Below are positions 16,761-25,696 of a stretch of DNA of 64,000 nt, one piece after another. Under the pieces are notes generated by a model that saw only the letters and a program-made list of their open reading frames with translations, did not search any database and was not told the DNA's origin. Location of the stretch: NCBI RefSeq assembly GCF_000967725.1, contig NZ_JXYE01000001.1:1-64000 (forward strand). Reading direction: 5' to 3'. A program made the translations under genes and the position numbers. This stretch comes from Loktanella sp. S4079 (GTDB taxonomy: Bacteria > Pseudomonadota > Alphaproteobacteria > Rhodobacterales > Rhodobacteraceae). Positions within the stretch are counted from its first letter, which is position 1, and the number at the start of each line of letters is the position of its first letter.

Positions 16761-17051
16761 ATGATTTCTATTATCCAAGTACTTCTGCTGCTTATCGGTG
16801 TCGCGCGTTTCTTTGTCATCGCGCATTTCATCATGAGCTGGCTGATCCGGTTTGACGTGCTAAACGTCCGCCAAGAGTTTGTTGGTCAGGTTTGGTATAC
16901 GTTGCAGCGTATCCTAGAGCCGATCTATGGCCGTGTCCGCCGGTTTATGCCTGACCTGGGCGGCGTTGATCTGTCACCTCTTGTGGTACTGATCGGGCTC
17001 GAGATTGCACGCATTTTCCTTAGCAATGCCGCGCGTGGGGGCGGCTTCTAA
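16761..17051 (+). CDS. YggT family membrane protein
   Basis: A 96-residue protein with two membrane helices (IIQVLLLLIGVARFFVIAHFI and SPLVVLIGLEIARIFL) around a loop with the conserved VGQVWYTLQRILEPIYGRVRRF stretch. YggT proteins are widespread and have been linked to osmotic stress, division or membrane protein positioning. The precise role is unknown. Start is the ATG after GGCA, with weak ribosome-binding potential. It is alone, followed by the PA2779/PA2778 pair after 116 bases. Confidence 0.9.
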   Translation: MISIIQVLLLLIGVARFFVIAHFIMSWLIRFDVLNVRQEFVGQVWYTLQRILEPIYGRVRRFMPDLGGVDLSPLVVLIGLEIARIFLSNAARGGGF

Positions 17052-17167
17052 GCACGCGGTTCTTGGCCCATCTTGCGACCAAACGGTTGCAATGATGGGT
17101 AAATCCTGAACAGTATGACCCCATACAGATCGGGCGGTGCGGGGCTGCCCTTGGGAAAGGATTTGAT

Positions 17168-17569
17168 ATGGGTATTCTACGCGCAGCCAAAAAAGGAATG
17201 GCGCTCGCGCTGGTGTCGCAGCTCTTGCTGACGACGCAAATGGCGACGATGGCGCAGGCCGAGATGCTAAGCACCGAAGCTGCGATCGACAAATATGCCA
17301 GCCACGCGGACCGTGGCTATTTGATGGATGCGCTGCAACGCGATGACGTGCAGGCGGCGATGATCCAAGAAGGCGTTGACCCTGCCGAGGCAGAGGCACG
17401 CCTTGCTGCTTTGTCCGACGCAGAGGTCGAGGCGCTGGTCATGCAGATGCGAAATGAGACGGCGGGTGCTGACATTGTTGGGACTTTGTTCACTGTATTT
17501 GTGATTTTGCTGGTCACTGACATCCTGTGCTTCACGCGGATATTCAGCTTTACACGTTGCGCACGCTAA
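17168..17569 (+). CDS. PA2779 family protein, small membrane-anchored partner
   Basis: A 133-residue exported or membrane protein. It has an N-terminal signal-like helix (ALALVSQLLLTTQMATMAQA), a soluble helical middle with VDPAEAEARLAALSDAEVEAL, and a second hydrophobic helix (IVGTLFTVFVILLVTDIL) near residue 105. This matches the PA2779 family, almost always found next to a PA2778-type peptidase as here. The biochemical role is unknown. GAAAGGA precedes the ATG. Its 3' end overlaps the next gene by 43 bases in another frame. Confidence 0.85.
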   Translation: MGILRAAKKGMALALVSQLLLTTQMATMAQAEMLSTEAAIDKYASHADRGYLMDALQRDDVQAAMIQEGVDPAEAEARLAALSDAEVEALVMQMRNETAGADIVGTLFTVFVILLVTDILCFTRIFSFTRCAR

Positions 17570-18384
17570 GGCGCTGTATTTGTGCGCTGGCAGTCGTATT
17601 GATTGCCAGTTGCGCTGCACCGATTGATCCGGTCGCAAAGTTTCCAGCCATTCCGCATCAGGCCCAAGTTGCTGACGTGCCACGCATTCAACAGGATGCA
17701 TTCTATTGCGGCCCTGCTGCAGTTGCGATGGTGGCGCAGTGGGCTGGTTTGCACGTTGCACAAGACGAAGTGGCTGCGCTGTCTTTTAGTACGGGCGCCA
17801 AAGGCACCTATCAGGCCGACATGATCGGGGCGAGCCGCAGGCTTGGCCTCTTGGCGGTTGAGGTGAACCGGGTCGAAGATGTCTTGGCAGAGGTTGCCGC
17901 CGGGCACCCCGTTATTGTTTTTCAGAACTTAGGTTTGGGGGTCGCCCCGGTTTGGCACTATGGGGTCGTGACCGGATATGATTTCGACAAAGATGCGGTC
18001 TTTCTGAACTCAGGGCAGCAAGACCAGATGGTCCTACCCTTTGACCTATTCATCCGTGCATGGGAACGCGGCGGCGGCTGGGGGCTGGTCGCTATGCCCG
18101 CAGGGCAACTGCCAAAAACAGGTGACGAAGTCAGGGTCTTGTCCGCGACGGCCGGGTTAGAGCGTGCGGCGCAGTATCGCGCGGCTGAACTGTCCTATGC
18201 CGCCGGGGCACAGCGCTGGCCAGAAAACTGGCTATGGCAATTCGGTTTGGGCAATACCCGCTATTCCCAAGGGAACTTGACCGGGGCGCGGGCCGCACTG
18301 CGCCGCGCGCGGGCGCTTGGCCCTGATGTACCCGAAGTTCGTGCAAATCTTGCCCATGTTCAGGCAGAACTGGCCGCGCACTAG
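17527..18384 (+). CDS. PA2778 family C39-like cysteine peptidase with TPR tail
   Basis: A 285-residue envelope protein. An N-terminal hydrophobic segment ends in a lipobox-like IASC at residue 29. The papain-like C39 domain follows, with the catalytic cysteine in FYCGPAAVAMVAQWAG near residue 61, and the histidine in WHYGVVTGYD near residue 145 followed by an asparagine in VFLNSGQQ. The C-terminal 90 residues form tetratricopeptide-like helices (LGNTRYSQGNLTGARAALRRAR). The partner of the PA2779-type gene, which it overlaps. Substrate unknown; perhaps processes the neighbour. The GTG at 17527 is the best start, since it gives a complete lipoprotein signal. Confidence 0.82.
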   Translation: MLHADIQLYTLRTLRRCICALAVVLIASCAAPIDPVAKFPAIPHQAQVADVPRIQQDAFYCGPAAVAMVAQWAGLHVAQDEVAALSFSTGAKGTYQADMIGASRRLGLLAVEVNRVEDVLAEVAAGHPVIVFQNLGLGVAPVWHYGVVTGYDFDKDAVFLNSGQQDQMVLPFDLFIRAWERGGGWGLVAMPAGQLPKTGDEVRVLSATAGLERAAQYRAAELSYAAGAQRWPENWLWQFGLGNTRYSQGNLTGARAALRRARALGPDVPEVRANLAHVQAELAAH

Positions 18385-18499
18385 CGGTTGATTTGCGATC
18401 ATTGGGTCGCTTTCGAACATGATTGCCTACGACTATCGACGTACTTTTGCTGCAGGGCGCCAAATGCTTTAGTATGGTCGAACGCGGCGGAGTAATCAG

Positions 18500-21268
18500 A
18501 TGTCAAAACCCATTACCTTCATGCTTGATGGAAAAGAGGTCACCGCGCAGCCGGGCGAAACCATCTGGGAGGTCGCAAACGGCCGCGGACTTAAGATCCC
18601 GCATCTATGCCACAAACCTGCGCCGGGCTATCGGTCAGACGGGAATTGTCGTGCGTGTATGGTCGCCATCGAAGGAGAGCGCACACTTGCCGCGTCCTGC
18701 ATTCGTGAACCCGCCGAGGGGATGGTCGTCACCACCGACCAACCCCGCGAAGTCCAAGCCCGAAAAATGGTGATGGAACTGCTGGTCGCAGATCAGCCAG
18801 AGCAAACCGTCGCTCATGACAAATCCAGCCATCTGTGGGATATGGCCGCCGCGCAAGGCGTCGAAAGTAGTCGTTTTCCGACAATGGACGCCGATCACGT
18901 GCCCTTGTTGGATGACAGCCATGTAGCGATGTCTGTGAACCTAGATGCATGTATCCAATGCGGGTTGTGCGTGCGTGCATGTCGCGAAGTTCAGGTGAAC
19001 GATGTGATCGGAATGGCTGGGCGCGGGCACGGGGCCTATCCGGTCTTTGATATGGATGATCCGATGGGCGCGTCCTCTTGCGTGGCCTGTGGTGAATGTG
19101 TTCAGGCCTGCCCAACAGGTGCATTGCTGCCTGCAACGGTTACGGACGCACACCAAATCGGCGATACCGCTGATTTCGACCGCGAAATCAAAAGCGTCTG
19201 CCCGTTCTGTGGTGTCGGCTGTCAGGTGTCGCTCAAGGTCAAAGACGATAAGGTAAAATTTGTCGAGGGCATCAACGGCCCTGCAAACGAAGGCCGGCTA
19301 TGCGTGAAGGGGCGGTTTGGTTTTGATTATATCCACCATGAACATCGCCTGACGAAACCGCTGATCCGCCGTGATGATGCCCCAGCAAAGGGATTGAACG
19401 TTGATCCCGGCAATTGGCAGGCTCATTTCCGCGAGGCAACTTGGGAAGAGGCGTTAGATGTCGCCGCCAATGGGCTGAAAGATGTTGGCGGGACGGGAGT
19501 TGCAGGTTTTGGATCTGCGAAATGCACCAATGAAGAGGCGTATTTGTTTCAAAAGCTGATCCGCCAAGGCTTTGGCCACAACAACGTTGATCACTGTACA
19601 CGTCTTTGCCATGCGTCGTCTGTTGCGGCGCTTATGGAAAATGTCGGATCGGGCGCAGTGACGGCGACCTTTAACGAGATCGAAAACGCCGACGTCGCTA
19701 TCGTGATTGGGGCTAACCCGATTGAAAATCACCCGGTCGCGGCCACCTATTTTAAGCAGTTCGCAAAACGCGGCGGAAAACTGATCGTGATGGACCCGCG
19801 CGGGCACGCGCTTAAGCGGTTTGCATCTCATATGCTGCAATTCCGTCCGGGCGCTGATGTGTCGATGTTGAATGCGATCATGCATGTGATCGTCGAGGAA
19901 AACCTTTACGATCAGCAATACATCGCGGCCTACACCGAAAACTGGGAAGCCGAGAAAGCGCATCTCGCAGATTTCGCACCTGAAAAGATGGCTGGGATCT
20001 GCGGTATTGATGCCGAGACATTGCGCGATGTTGCCCGCACCTTTGCCGGGGCGCAATCGGCGATGATTTTCTGGGGAATGGGGGTCAGCCAGCACATTCA
20101 CGGCACGGATAATTCCCGGTGTTTGATCAGCCTTGCGCTGATGACAGGTCAGGTCGGTCGTCCGGGGGCTGGCTTGCACCCGTTGCGCGGACAAAACAAC
20201 GTCCAAGGCGCGTCGGATGCGGGGCTAATTCCGATGTTTTTGCCTGACTACAAACCCGTCGGCGACGCCGAGATACGCCATACCTTCCAAGAGGTTTGGA
20301 AAGATGACGGAGTGCACCCAGAGAAAGGCCTGACAGTCACCGAAATTTTGGATGCGGTTCACGAAGGCACAATTCGGGGCATGTATATTGCGGGTGAAAA
20401 CCCGGCGATGTCGGACCCTGATGTCGATCACGCGCGCGACGCCTTGGCCAAGCTGGATCATCTGGTCGTCCAAGATATTTTCCTGACCGAGACCGCAAAC
20501 TTTGCCGATGTGATTTTGCCTGCCGCCGCCTTTGCCGAAAAAACGGGAACGGTCACCAATACCAACCGTCAGGTGCAGATGGGCCGCCCAGCGGTGCCGC
20601 CGCCCGGCGACGCTCGCGAAGATTGGTGGATCACTGTCGAAATCGCCAAACGCCTTGGTCTACCTTGGGATTACGAACATCCCAGCAAGGTCTATGCTGA
20701 GATGACTTTGGTGATGGAATCCCTTGCCAATATCACTTGGGATCGGCTGGAGCAGGACAATGCCGTAACCTATCCATCACAAAGCCCAACTGATCCGGGG
20801 CAGTCGATCGTGTTCGCTGATGGTTTCCCACGTGAAAACGGCCGGGCAAGGTTCACCCCTGCCAATGTCATCGCACCGGACGAAACGCCTGATGCGGAAT
20901 TCCCGATGGTAATGACAACGGGACGCCAGCTTGAGCATTGGCACACGGGGTCGATGACGCGCCGGTCCAAGGTTCTTGACGCAGTCGAACCCGAAGCAAA
21001 CTGTTCGTTGCATCCGTCCACCCTACGCCAGTTGGGTGTTGTCCCCGGCGATATGATCCGGCTTACGACCCGTCGCGGCAGTATTGACATTATGGCGCGA
21101 GCGGATCGCGCGGTTTCCCCTGATATGGTCTTTGTGCCTTTTGCTTATGTCGAGGCCGCCGCAAACGCGCTAACCAACCCAGCCATTGATCCATATGGGA
21201 AGATCCCAGAATTCAAATATGCCGCCGTCCGGGTCGAGAAAATTCGGTCTGAAATTGCCGCTGAATAG
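18500..21268 (+). CDS. Molybdenum formate dehydrogenase alpha chain, FdhF/FdsA-like, standalone
   Basis: A 922-residue cytoplasmic oxidoreductase that should oxidise formate to CO2. Domains in order: a 2Fe-2S ferredoxin domain (HLC, then GNCRAC, then C at about 36-65), a His-Cys linker, two 4Fe-4S clusters (CIQCGLCVRACREV and CVACGECVQACPTG, about 152-210), then a CPFCGVGCQ cluster that opens the molybdopterin domain. The active-site block is HCTRLCHAS, with the probable Mo-binding Cys370 followed by the catalytic His. It uses cysteine, not selenocysteine. No beta or gamma (FdsB/FdsG) or FdhD/FdsC chaperone genes are adjacent, which is unlike fds operons. GGAG precedes the ATG. Confidence 0.9.
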   Translation: MSKPITFMLDGKEVTAQPGETIWEVANGRGLKIPHLCHKPAPGYRSDGNCRACMVAIEGERTLAASCIREPAEGMVVTTDQPREVQARKMVMELLVADQPEQTVAHDKSSHLWDMAAAQGVESSRFPTMDADHVPLLDDSHVAMSVNLDACIQCGLCVRACREVQVNDVIGMAGRGHGAYPVFDMDDPMGASSCVACGECVQACPTGALLPATVTDAHQIGDTADFDREIKSVCPFCGVGCQVSLKVKDDKVKFVEGINGPANEGRLCVKGRFGFDYIHHEHRLTKPLIRRDDAPAKGLNVDPGNWQAHFREATWEEALDVAANGLKDVGGTGVAGFGSAKCTNEEAYLFQKLIRQGFGHNNVDHCTRLCHASSVAALMENVGSGAVTATFNEIENADVAIVIGANPIENHPVAATYFKQFAKRGGKLIVMDPRGHALKRFASHMLQFRPGADVSMLNAIMHVIVEENLYDQQYIAAYTENWEAEKAHLADFAPEKMAGICGIDAETLRDVARTFAGAQSAMIFWGMGVSQHIHGTDNSRCLISLALMTGQVGRPGAGLHPLRGQNNVQGASDAGLIPMFLPDYKPVGDAEIRHTFQEVWKDDGVHPEKGLTVTEILDAVHEGTIRGMYIAGENPAMSDPDVDHARDALAKLDHLVVQDIFLTETANFADVILPAAAFAEKTGTVTNTNRQVQMGRPAVPPPGDAREDWWITVEIAKRLGLPWDYEHPSKVYAEMTLVMESLANITWDRLEQDNAVTYPSQSPTDPGQSIVFADGFPRENGRARFTPANVIAPDETPDAEFPMVMTTGRQLEHWHTGSMTRRSKVLDAVEPEANCSLHPSTLRQLGVVPGDMIRLTTRRGSIDIMARADRAVSPDMVFVPFAYVEAAANALTNPAIDPYGKIPEFKYAAVRVEKIRSEIAAE

Positions 21269-21368
21269 GGGTTCGGTGCCGCGCTATTGAATAGCAACGC
21301 CGTCCTGCGCACCTTTGTAGCAAGAACACCGCGGCAATCGCCACGGTGGTAAAGTTTGGAGGTGACGC

Positions 21369-22829
21369 ATGATGCGTAGTGGATGGATGACAGCAATGCT
21401 AATGGGGCTCGCCTGTAGTGCCGCAGCCGAGGACACGGCTCTTTTGATTGGCATTGAACGCTATGAGAACCTGCGACGCGTGGCGAGCGCAGATGACATC
21501 ATCGGTGGCGCGCGGTCACTGCGGAATGCAGGCTTCGTGGTTGATACATCGTCGGACAGCACAGCCGCCGAACTAATCCCGCTGCTCAATCAATTCGCAC
21601 AAGAAGCCCAATCAGCAGAGCGATTGATCGTCGGCCTGTCGGGGCGTTTCGTGACTGACGGTGCCAGTAGCTGGTTCTTGGCCGCGGATTCGGATTCACC
21701 TGCACCTTTCAATGCGCAGGCTGTCTCGCTGGATAGCATTCTGACGGTTCTGGGTGCAGCACCGGGGCAAGCGATATTGGTGCTTGGGTATGATCTGAAC
21801 GCCCAAGATCAATTCGATGCTTACTTGCGCGAAGGTATCGGCCAATTAGACATCCCCCAAGGTGTGACAGTGGTTCATGGGGCACCGAATACGGTTGACG
21901 ATCTTATCCCTGATGCGGTGGCACAACCCGGTACTAACCTGATGCAGCTGTTGCGCGACAACCGTCGTTTGACCGTTGAGGGGTATCAGCCAGATCAGCT
22001 TATCCTGCGGCATTCGTCCGATGATCAGGTGGCACAGGCGCCTTCTACCTTACCGTTTTGGACCAAGGCACAAGAGACTGATACGGCTGACGCATATCGC
22101 GACTTTGCGCTCAGCTATCCCGACAGCCCCTATGCAGCCGAGGCGCGTCGCCGTTTGGATGCCATCGAAAATGATCCTCAGCGGTTGGCAGAAATAGCCG
22201 AGCAGGACCTATCGTTGACACGAAATGAGCGTCGAGAAATCCAACGTGATCTGACTTTGCTCGACTATAGCACACGCGGCGTTGACGGTATTTTTGGGCC
22301 CGGCAGCCGGCGCGCAATTCGTAACTGGCAGCAAACGAACGGATTTGCACAGACGTCATTCCTGACCGCCGAGCAAATCAATCGGATTGACGCCCAAGCC
22401 AGCCGCAAACAGGCCGAAATAGATGCAGAGGCAGAACGTGTTCGCCAAGAAACAGAACGGCTTGATCGTGCGTATTGGGAAGAAACCGGCGCGCGTGGTG
22501 ACGTTGCCGGGTACCGCGCATATCTAAACCGCTATCCTGAAGGACTGTTTTCGCAAGAGGCCAAAGACGCCCTTGCTGAAGAAGAACAGGACCAACGCGA
22601 AAGCGCGTCAGAGGTCGAACAGCGCCTCGATATCAATCCGGTCGTTGCTCGGTTGATCGAAAGCCGCCTTGCGCAAATGGGGTTCAACCCCGGTCGTGTC
22701 GATGGACGGTTTGATAATGATACCAGAGGGGCGATTGGGCGGTATCAAACGCGCAGCGGTTTGCCCGCGACTGGCTACCTAGATGAACCGACCTTGGCCC
22801 GCCTGCTGGCCGACACATTTGGTCGGTGA
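21369..22829 (+). CDS. Exported caspase-fold protein lacking the catalytic dyad, with two peptidoglycan-binding domains
   Basis: A 486-residue protein with a signal peptide (ending SAAAED). The N-terminal caspase-like p20 region has DTALLIGIERYENLRRVASADDI near residue 20, then a typical asymmetry: where active members have a YSGHG histidine this reads VGLSGRFV, and where they have a DACR-type cysteine this reads LVLGYDLN. It therefore looks catalytically inactive. A helical segment follows. Two peptidoglycan-binding type-1 domains come next (VDGIFGPGSRRAIRNWQ near 302 and VDGRFDNDTRGAIGRYQ near 452), separated by a coiled-coil stretch (RKQAEIDAEAERVRQE). It probably anchors to the wall; role unknown. 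Confidence 0.8.
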   Translation: MMRSGWMTAMLMGLACSAAAEDTALLIGIERYENLRRVASADDIIGGARSLRNAGFVVDTSSDSTAAELIPLLNQFAQEAQSAERLIVGLSGRFVTDGASSWFLAADSDSPAPFNAQAVSLDSILTVLGAAPGQAILVLGYDLNAQDQFDAYLREGIGQLDIPQGVTVVHGAPNTVDDLIPDAVAQPGTNLMQLLRDNRRLTVEGYQPDQLILRHSSDDQVAQAPSTLPFWTKAQETDTADAYRDFALSYPDSPYAAEARRRLDAIENDPQRLAEIAEQDLSLTRNERREIQRDLTLLDYSTRGVDGIFGPGSRRAIRNWQQTNGFAQTSFLTAEQINRIDAQASRKQAEIDAEAERVRQETERLDRAYWEETGARGDVAGYRAYLNRYPEGLFSQEAKDALAEEEQDQRESASEVEQRLDINPVVARLIESRLAQMGFNPGRVDGRFDNDTRGAIGRYQTRSGLPATGYLDEPTLARLLADTFGR

Positions 22830-22838
22830 AAAATGAAA

Positions 22839-22868
22839 GGCCCGGCTAAATGGTAAGCCGGGCCATTT
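22839..22868. terminator. Bidirectional terminator
   Basis: GGCCCGGCT pairs with AGCCGGGCC around an eight-base loop, with ATTT on one side and AAA on the other. It lies between the two convergent genes and can serve both. Confidence 0.8.
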
Positions 22869-22873
22869 GATAC

Positions 22874-24076
22874 TTATTGGGCGCGAACGTAGCGTTCTGC
22901 AACAAGGCGGATCAGACCGCTGCCACCACTATCGTATTGGCGAACACCGATAATATAGGTACCAGGCTGAACCCGCGACATGACAAGACTATCCAGCCCG
23001 TCACCGTAGTCGTCGTTCTGACCAATTTCGCGGCCAAGGTCGTCATATATGACGAGCCACGGATCACTGTTTCCGCCACCGATCGCCTCGACGACGATCA
23101 AGCTGCTATCAGTGACATCCAAGGTAAACCACGTCACGTCATCGTTTGCCTGCACGTCTTGGCGCAGTCGTGTTGCCAGCTCTCCCAAAGCGGTGAAGGG
23201 AACGCTGCCATCCAGTGGTGGGGCCGCCTCGCCACGAGCATAAAGCGCTTGCAGGGCTTCTTCGGCGTCATATTCGCTGATGCTAACGGTGATTGGCGCA
23301 TTCTCATCGCTGAGCGCCGCCATAGCGACACAATAGGTGCCAGGTTCAAGTGTCTCAGTAATGTCTAGACGCGAGTTGAGGCCGTCAAAGTCGTCATTCT
23401 CGTCGATGTAAACTTCGTTCGGCCCATAAAGCGTGATGACAGGATCGGCGGTTTCGTTTTCGGCCGTGATGCTCACCTGCGTCGGCGCGTCGAGGGTAAA
23501 GCTCCAATGTGGTGTTTCGCTGACAGATGCAGATACAGACGTGCCAAGCGCACCGAACGGTGTCGCCGTCTCGCAACCACTCGCGTCAGAGCCGCCGGTG
23601 CTGACCATCAAACCTTCGGTCAATGGTTCATGCTCTTGCAAGCCTACACGCACAAATGCGGTCATCGGGCCGCCATCATAGCTACGCACCGAAACGCAAT
23701 ATGTCCCAGCATCGAGATATGTTTCAGCACGTGACGCCGCATTGCCGCCAGAATCGTCGTCAGAGATCACAACGCTACCGTTGCTGTCGAGAACGTCGAT
23801 GATCGTATCGCCCGCGCCGCGCCCTGCAGCCTCCATACGGACATCGGCACCTTCACTAAGCGTGAACAAAGAAACATAGTCATTTCCGCCAAGAACCAGC
23901 GCCATTTGCTCTTGATACGAGCTGGCAGTCGCAATGTCGGATGAGGCTTGATCGCCACCAATCCATTGACCGCCCGCACCAGCACCACCGCAAATAGCGT
24001 CCTGTGCATAGGCGGGAGCAGCCAGGCCCAGCATCGCCACTGCGAGTGCGCTTGATCTCAAATTTAGAAAATGCAT
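22874..24076 (-). CDS. Exported protein with three PPC domains
   Basis: A 400-residue secreted protein: a signal peptide (ending PAYAQDA) and three pre-peptidase C-terminal (PPC) beta-sandwich domains. They are visible as repeated DxxSGGNAASRAETYLDAGTYCVSV, DDFDGLNSRLDITETLEPGTYCVAM and NDDYGDGLDSLVMSRVQPGTYIIGV blocks near residues 100, 220 and 350. PPC domains normally sit behind secreted proteases, but no enzyme domain is present, so this is probably a structural or adhesive envelope protein. It converges on the caspase-like gene, with which it shares an envelope theme. Confidence 0.8.
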   Translation of the reverse strand: MHFLNLRSSALAVAMLGLAAPAYAQDAICGGAGAGGQWIGGDQASSDIATASSYQEQMALVLGGNDYVSLFTLSEGADVRMEAAGRGAGDTIIDVLDSNGSVVISDDDSGGNAASRAETYLDAGTYCVSVRSYDGGPMTAFVRVGLQEHEPLTEGLMVSTGGSDASGCETATPFGALGTSVSASVSETPHWSFTLDAPTQVSITAENETADPVITLYGPNEVYIDENDDFDGLNSRLDITETLEPGTYCVAMAALSDENAPITVSISEYDAEEALQALYARGEAAPPLDGSVPFTALGELATRLRQDVQANDDVTWFTLDVTDSSLIVVEAIGGGNSDPWLVIYDDLGREIGQNDDYGDGLDSLVMSRVQPGTYIIGVRQYDSGGSGLIRLVAERYVRAQ

Positions 24077-24325
24077 GAAATTTGTTCCTTTGTTCTTTCG
24101 ACTACTGCCGTGACGTAAGGATATCCGTAATTTTGACGTGGTGGCCAGACTTATCGGCGAAAAGTCGGGAAAGCCTGACCCCGTATCGGCGGTGTTTCGC
24201 CTTTACGTTGCAGGTGGGAAAACAGGTCGCTTGCTTGCGTTCACCTTGGCTCAACTTATTGATAGTTCGCAGAAATATGAAATCTGAACGCAGCGCCAAT
24301 GAGGGTTATCTTTTGACGTTGAAAC
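24077..24325. other. Intergenic stretch without a gene
   Basis: This stretch between the PPC gene start and the rpmJ terminator contains the PPC gene promoter region. I see no open frame with a ribosome-binding site and no structured RNA signature. Confidence 0.5.
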
Positions 24326-24360
24326 AAAGAAAAGGCCGCATCCAAAAGGATACGGCCCAT
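24326..24360 (-). terminator. Terminator of rpmJ
   Basis: On the minus strand GGCCGTATCC pairs with GGATGCGGCC (one G-T pair) around a short T-rich loop, followed by TTTTCTTTG. It ends the rpmJ transcript. Confidence 0.75.
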
Positions 24361-24380
24361 TTAAATCGCTTTTGCAGGTT

Positions 24381-24506
24381 TTAGCCTTGACGGGCTTTGA
24401 ACCGGCGTTGCGTCTTGTTGATAACATAGACGCGGCCCTTACGGCGCACGATGCGGCAATCGCGGTGGCGCTGCTTGAGCGAGCGGAGGGAGTTACGTAC
24501 CTTCAT
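24381..24506 (-). CDS. rpmJ: 50S ribosomal protein L36
   Basis: A 41-residue basic ribosomal protein. It reads [17 protein letters not shown], then [20 protein letters not shown], then ARQG and stop. It belongs to the longer, zinc-ligand-poor type of L36 common in Alphaproteobacteria: only one of the four zinc-ribbon cysteines is present. It is translated from an ATG preceded by GGACACGA. It stands alone, with its own terminator, next to tRNA-Val and away from the ribosomal protein operons, as usual for this variant. Confidence 0.95.
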   Translation of the reverse strand: MKVRNSLRSLKQRHRDCRIVRRKGRVYVINKTQRRFKARQG

Positions 24507-24579
24507 GGTCGTGTCCTTCATGTCGCGGCGCGCGGATTGCGCCTTGGGTTGCAGTACGGCCCTTGCGGACCAGAATTCA

Positions 24580-24654
24580 TGGTGGACGATACTGGGATCG
24601 AACCAGTGACCCCTTCGATGTCAACGAAGTGCTCTACCGCTGAGCTAATCGTCC
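24580..24654 (-). tRNA. tRNA-Val (GAC)
   Basis: A complete cloverleaf of 75 bases including an encoded CCA. The acceptor stem is GGACGAT/ATCGTCC, the D-arm is GCTC with AGCGGTAGAGC, the anticodon loop TTGACAT gives anticodon GAC, and the T-arm has GGTTCGATCC. It reads valine codons GUC and GUU. Confidence 0.97.
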
Positions 24655-24806
24655 AATTTTCCAACGTCCTTGCGTCTGTCCTATAACAAATAGGACGCGG
24701 CAAAGCGCGTCAGGTGTGGGGTCTATAAAAGGAGTCGAACCGGGGATCAAGGGCTTTCGGAAAAAACAAAATTCAGTCTATCCTTTACCTCGAAAGGAAC
24801 AGTTTA

Positions 24807-25670
24807 TTGCAGGAAACAACCTTTGATCTTTCGCGTCCGGCTGCCCGCAGCACGAGCGTCATCTTCGCCTCGCCTCATAGTGGGCGTGACTATACCTCTT
24901 CTTTTATTGGTGCAGCGGAACTAGACGCCATGGAAATCCGATCATCAGAGGATGCATATATTGATTTGCTCTATGCGGCGGCCCCAGAATATGGTGCCCC
25001 GTTTATTAAGGCATTGGCCCCACGCGCATTTGTCGATTTGAACCGCGGGCCAGATGAATTGGACCCTGCTCTGATCGAAGGGGTGCAACGTAAACCTCAT
25101 AATCCAAGAATCGCGAGCGGCCTTGGGGTGATTCCCCGCGTTGTTGCGAATGGTCGGCATATTTATCGCGGCAAGATTTCCCTTACCGAGGCGCATGACC
25201 GTATCGCGACCTATTGGCGCCCCTATCATGACCAGCTTCAGGCACTGATTGACGAAAGTAACCGTGCCTACGGCGAATCAATATTGATCGACTGCCACTC
25301 TATGCCGCACGAGGCGCTAACCGCGACGCGGCTGCAAAATGCGCGCCGTCCGGACATCGTTCTGGGCGACCGCTTCGGCAGCACCGCATCGGCGCGGGTT
25401 CTTGACGCGGTTGACGCAGCGTTCACCCAAGCCGGATTGCGTGTCGCGCGGAATGCGCCGTTCGCTGGCGCGTATATCGTGCAGCAATACGGGCGTCCGT
25501 CGAAACAGCAGCACGCGATCCAAGTGGAAATGGATCGCGCCCTTTACATGGATGAGCGCACGCTTGAGCCACGTGCAGATTTCGACACCTTCAAGCAGCA
25601 GATCACCGCAGCGATTGCATCTATAGCCGCAATTGGGGCAATTGACGGGCAGCAGGTCGCGGCCGAGTAG
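24807..25670 (+). CDS. N-formylglutamate amidohydrolase family protein
   Basis: A 287-residue cytoplasmic zinc-type hydrolase that releases formate from N-formyl-L-glutamate in histidine breakdown, or acts on related N-formyl compounds. Early SPHSGRDY gives the His and Asp of the metal site near residue 24, and ILIDCHSMP near residue 152 gives the second His. The block YGRPSKQQHAIQVEMDRALYMDE near the end is typical of the family. The start is TTG, favoured by GAAAGGA 12 bases upstream; no ATG serves the N-terminus. No hut genes are adjacent. The TAG stop belongs to a palindromic repeat. Confidence 0.88.
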   Translation: MQETTFDLSRPAARSTSVIFASPHSGRDYTSSFIGAAELDAMEIRSSEDAYIDLLYAAAPEYGAPFIKALAPRAFVDLNRGPDELDPALIEGVQRKPHNPRIASGLGVIPRVVANGRHIYRGKISLTEAHDRIATYWRPYHDQLQALIDESNRAYGESILIDCHSMPHEALTATRLQNARRPDIVLGDRFGSTASARVLDAVDAAFTQAGLRVARNAPFAGAYIVQQYGRPSKQQHAIQVEMDRALYMDERTLEPRADFDTFKQQITAAIASIAAIGAIDGQQVAAE

Positions 25671-25690
25671 GGTGGATCTTGATCCACCCC
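25668..25690. repeat. Palindromic repeat at the end of the formylglutamate amidohydrolase gene
   Basis: TAG is followed by GGGTGGATC-TT-GATCCACCC, a perfect nine-base inverted repeat around TT. A second copy of the same element, with G/C variation, ends dinB at 28652-28674. In both cases the TAG of the element is the stop codon of the gene. The hairpin may also act as a terminator. Confidence 0.7.
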
Positions 25691-25696
25691 ACCTCA

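Noticed and set aside
24722-24760. GAGTCGAACCGGGGATC resembles a tRNA T-arm on the minus strand
   Set aside because: No acceptor stem, anticodon arm or D-arm can be built around it, so it is at most a remnant.
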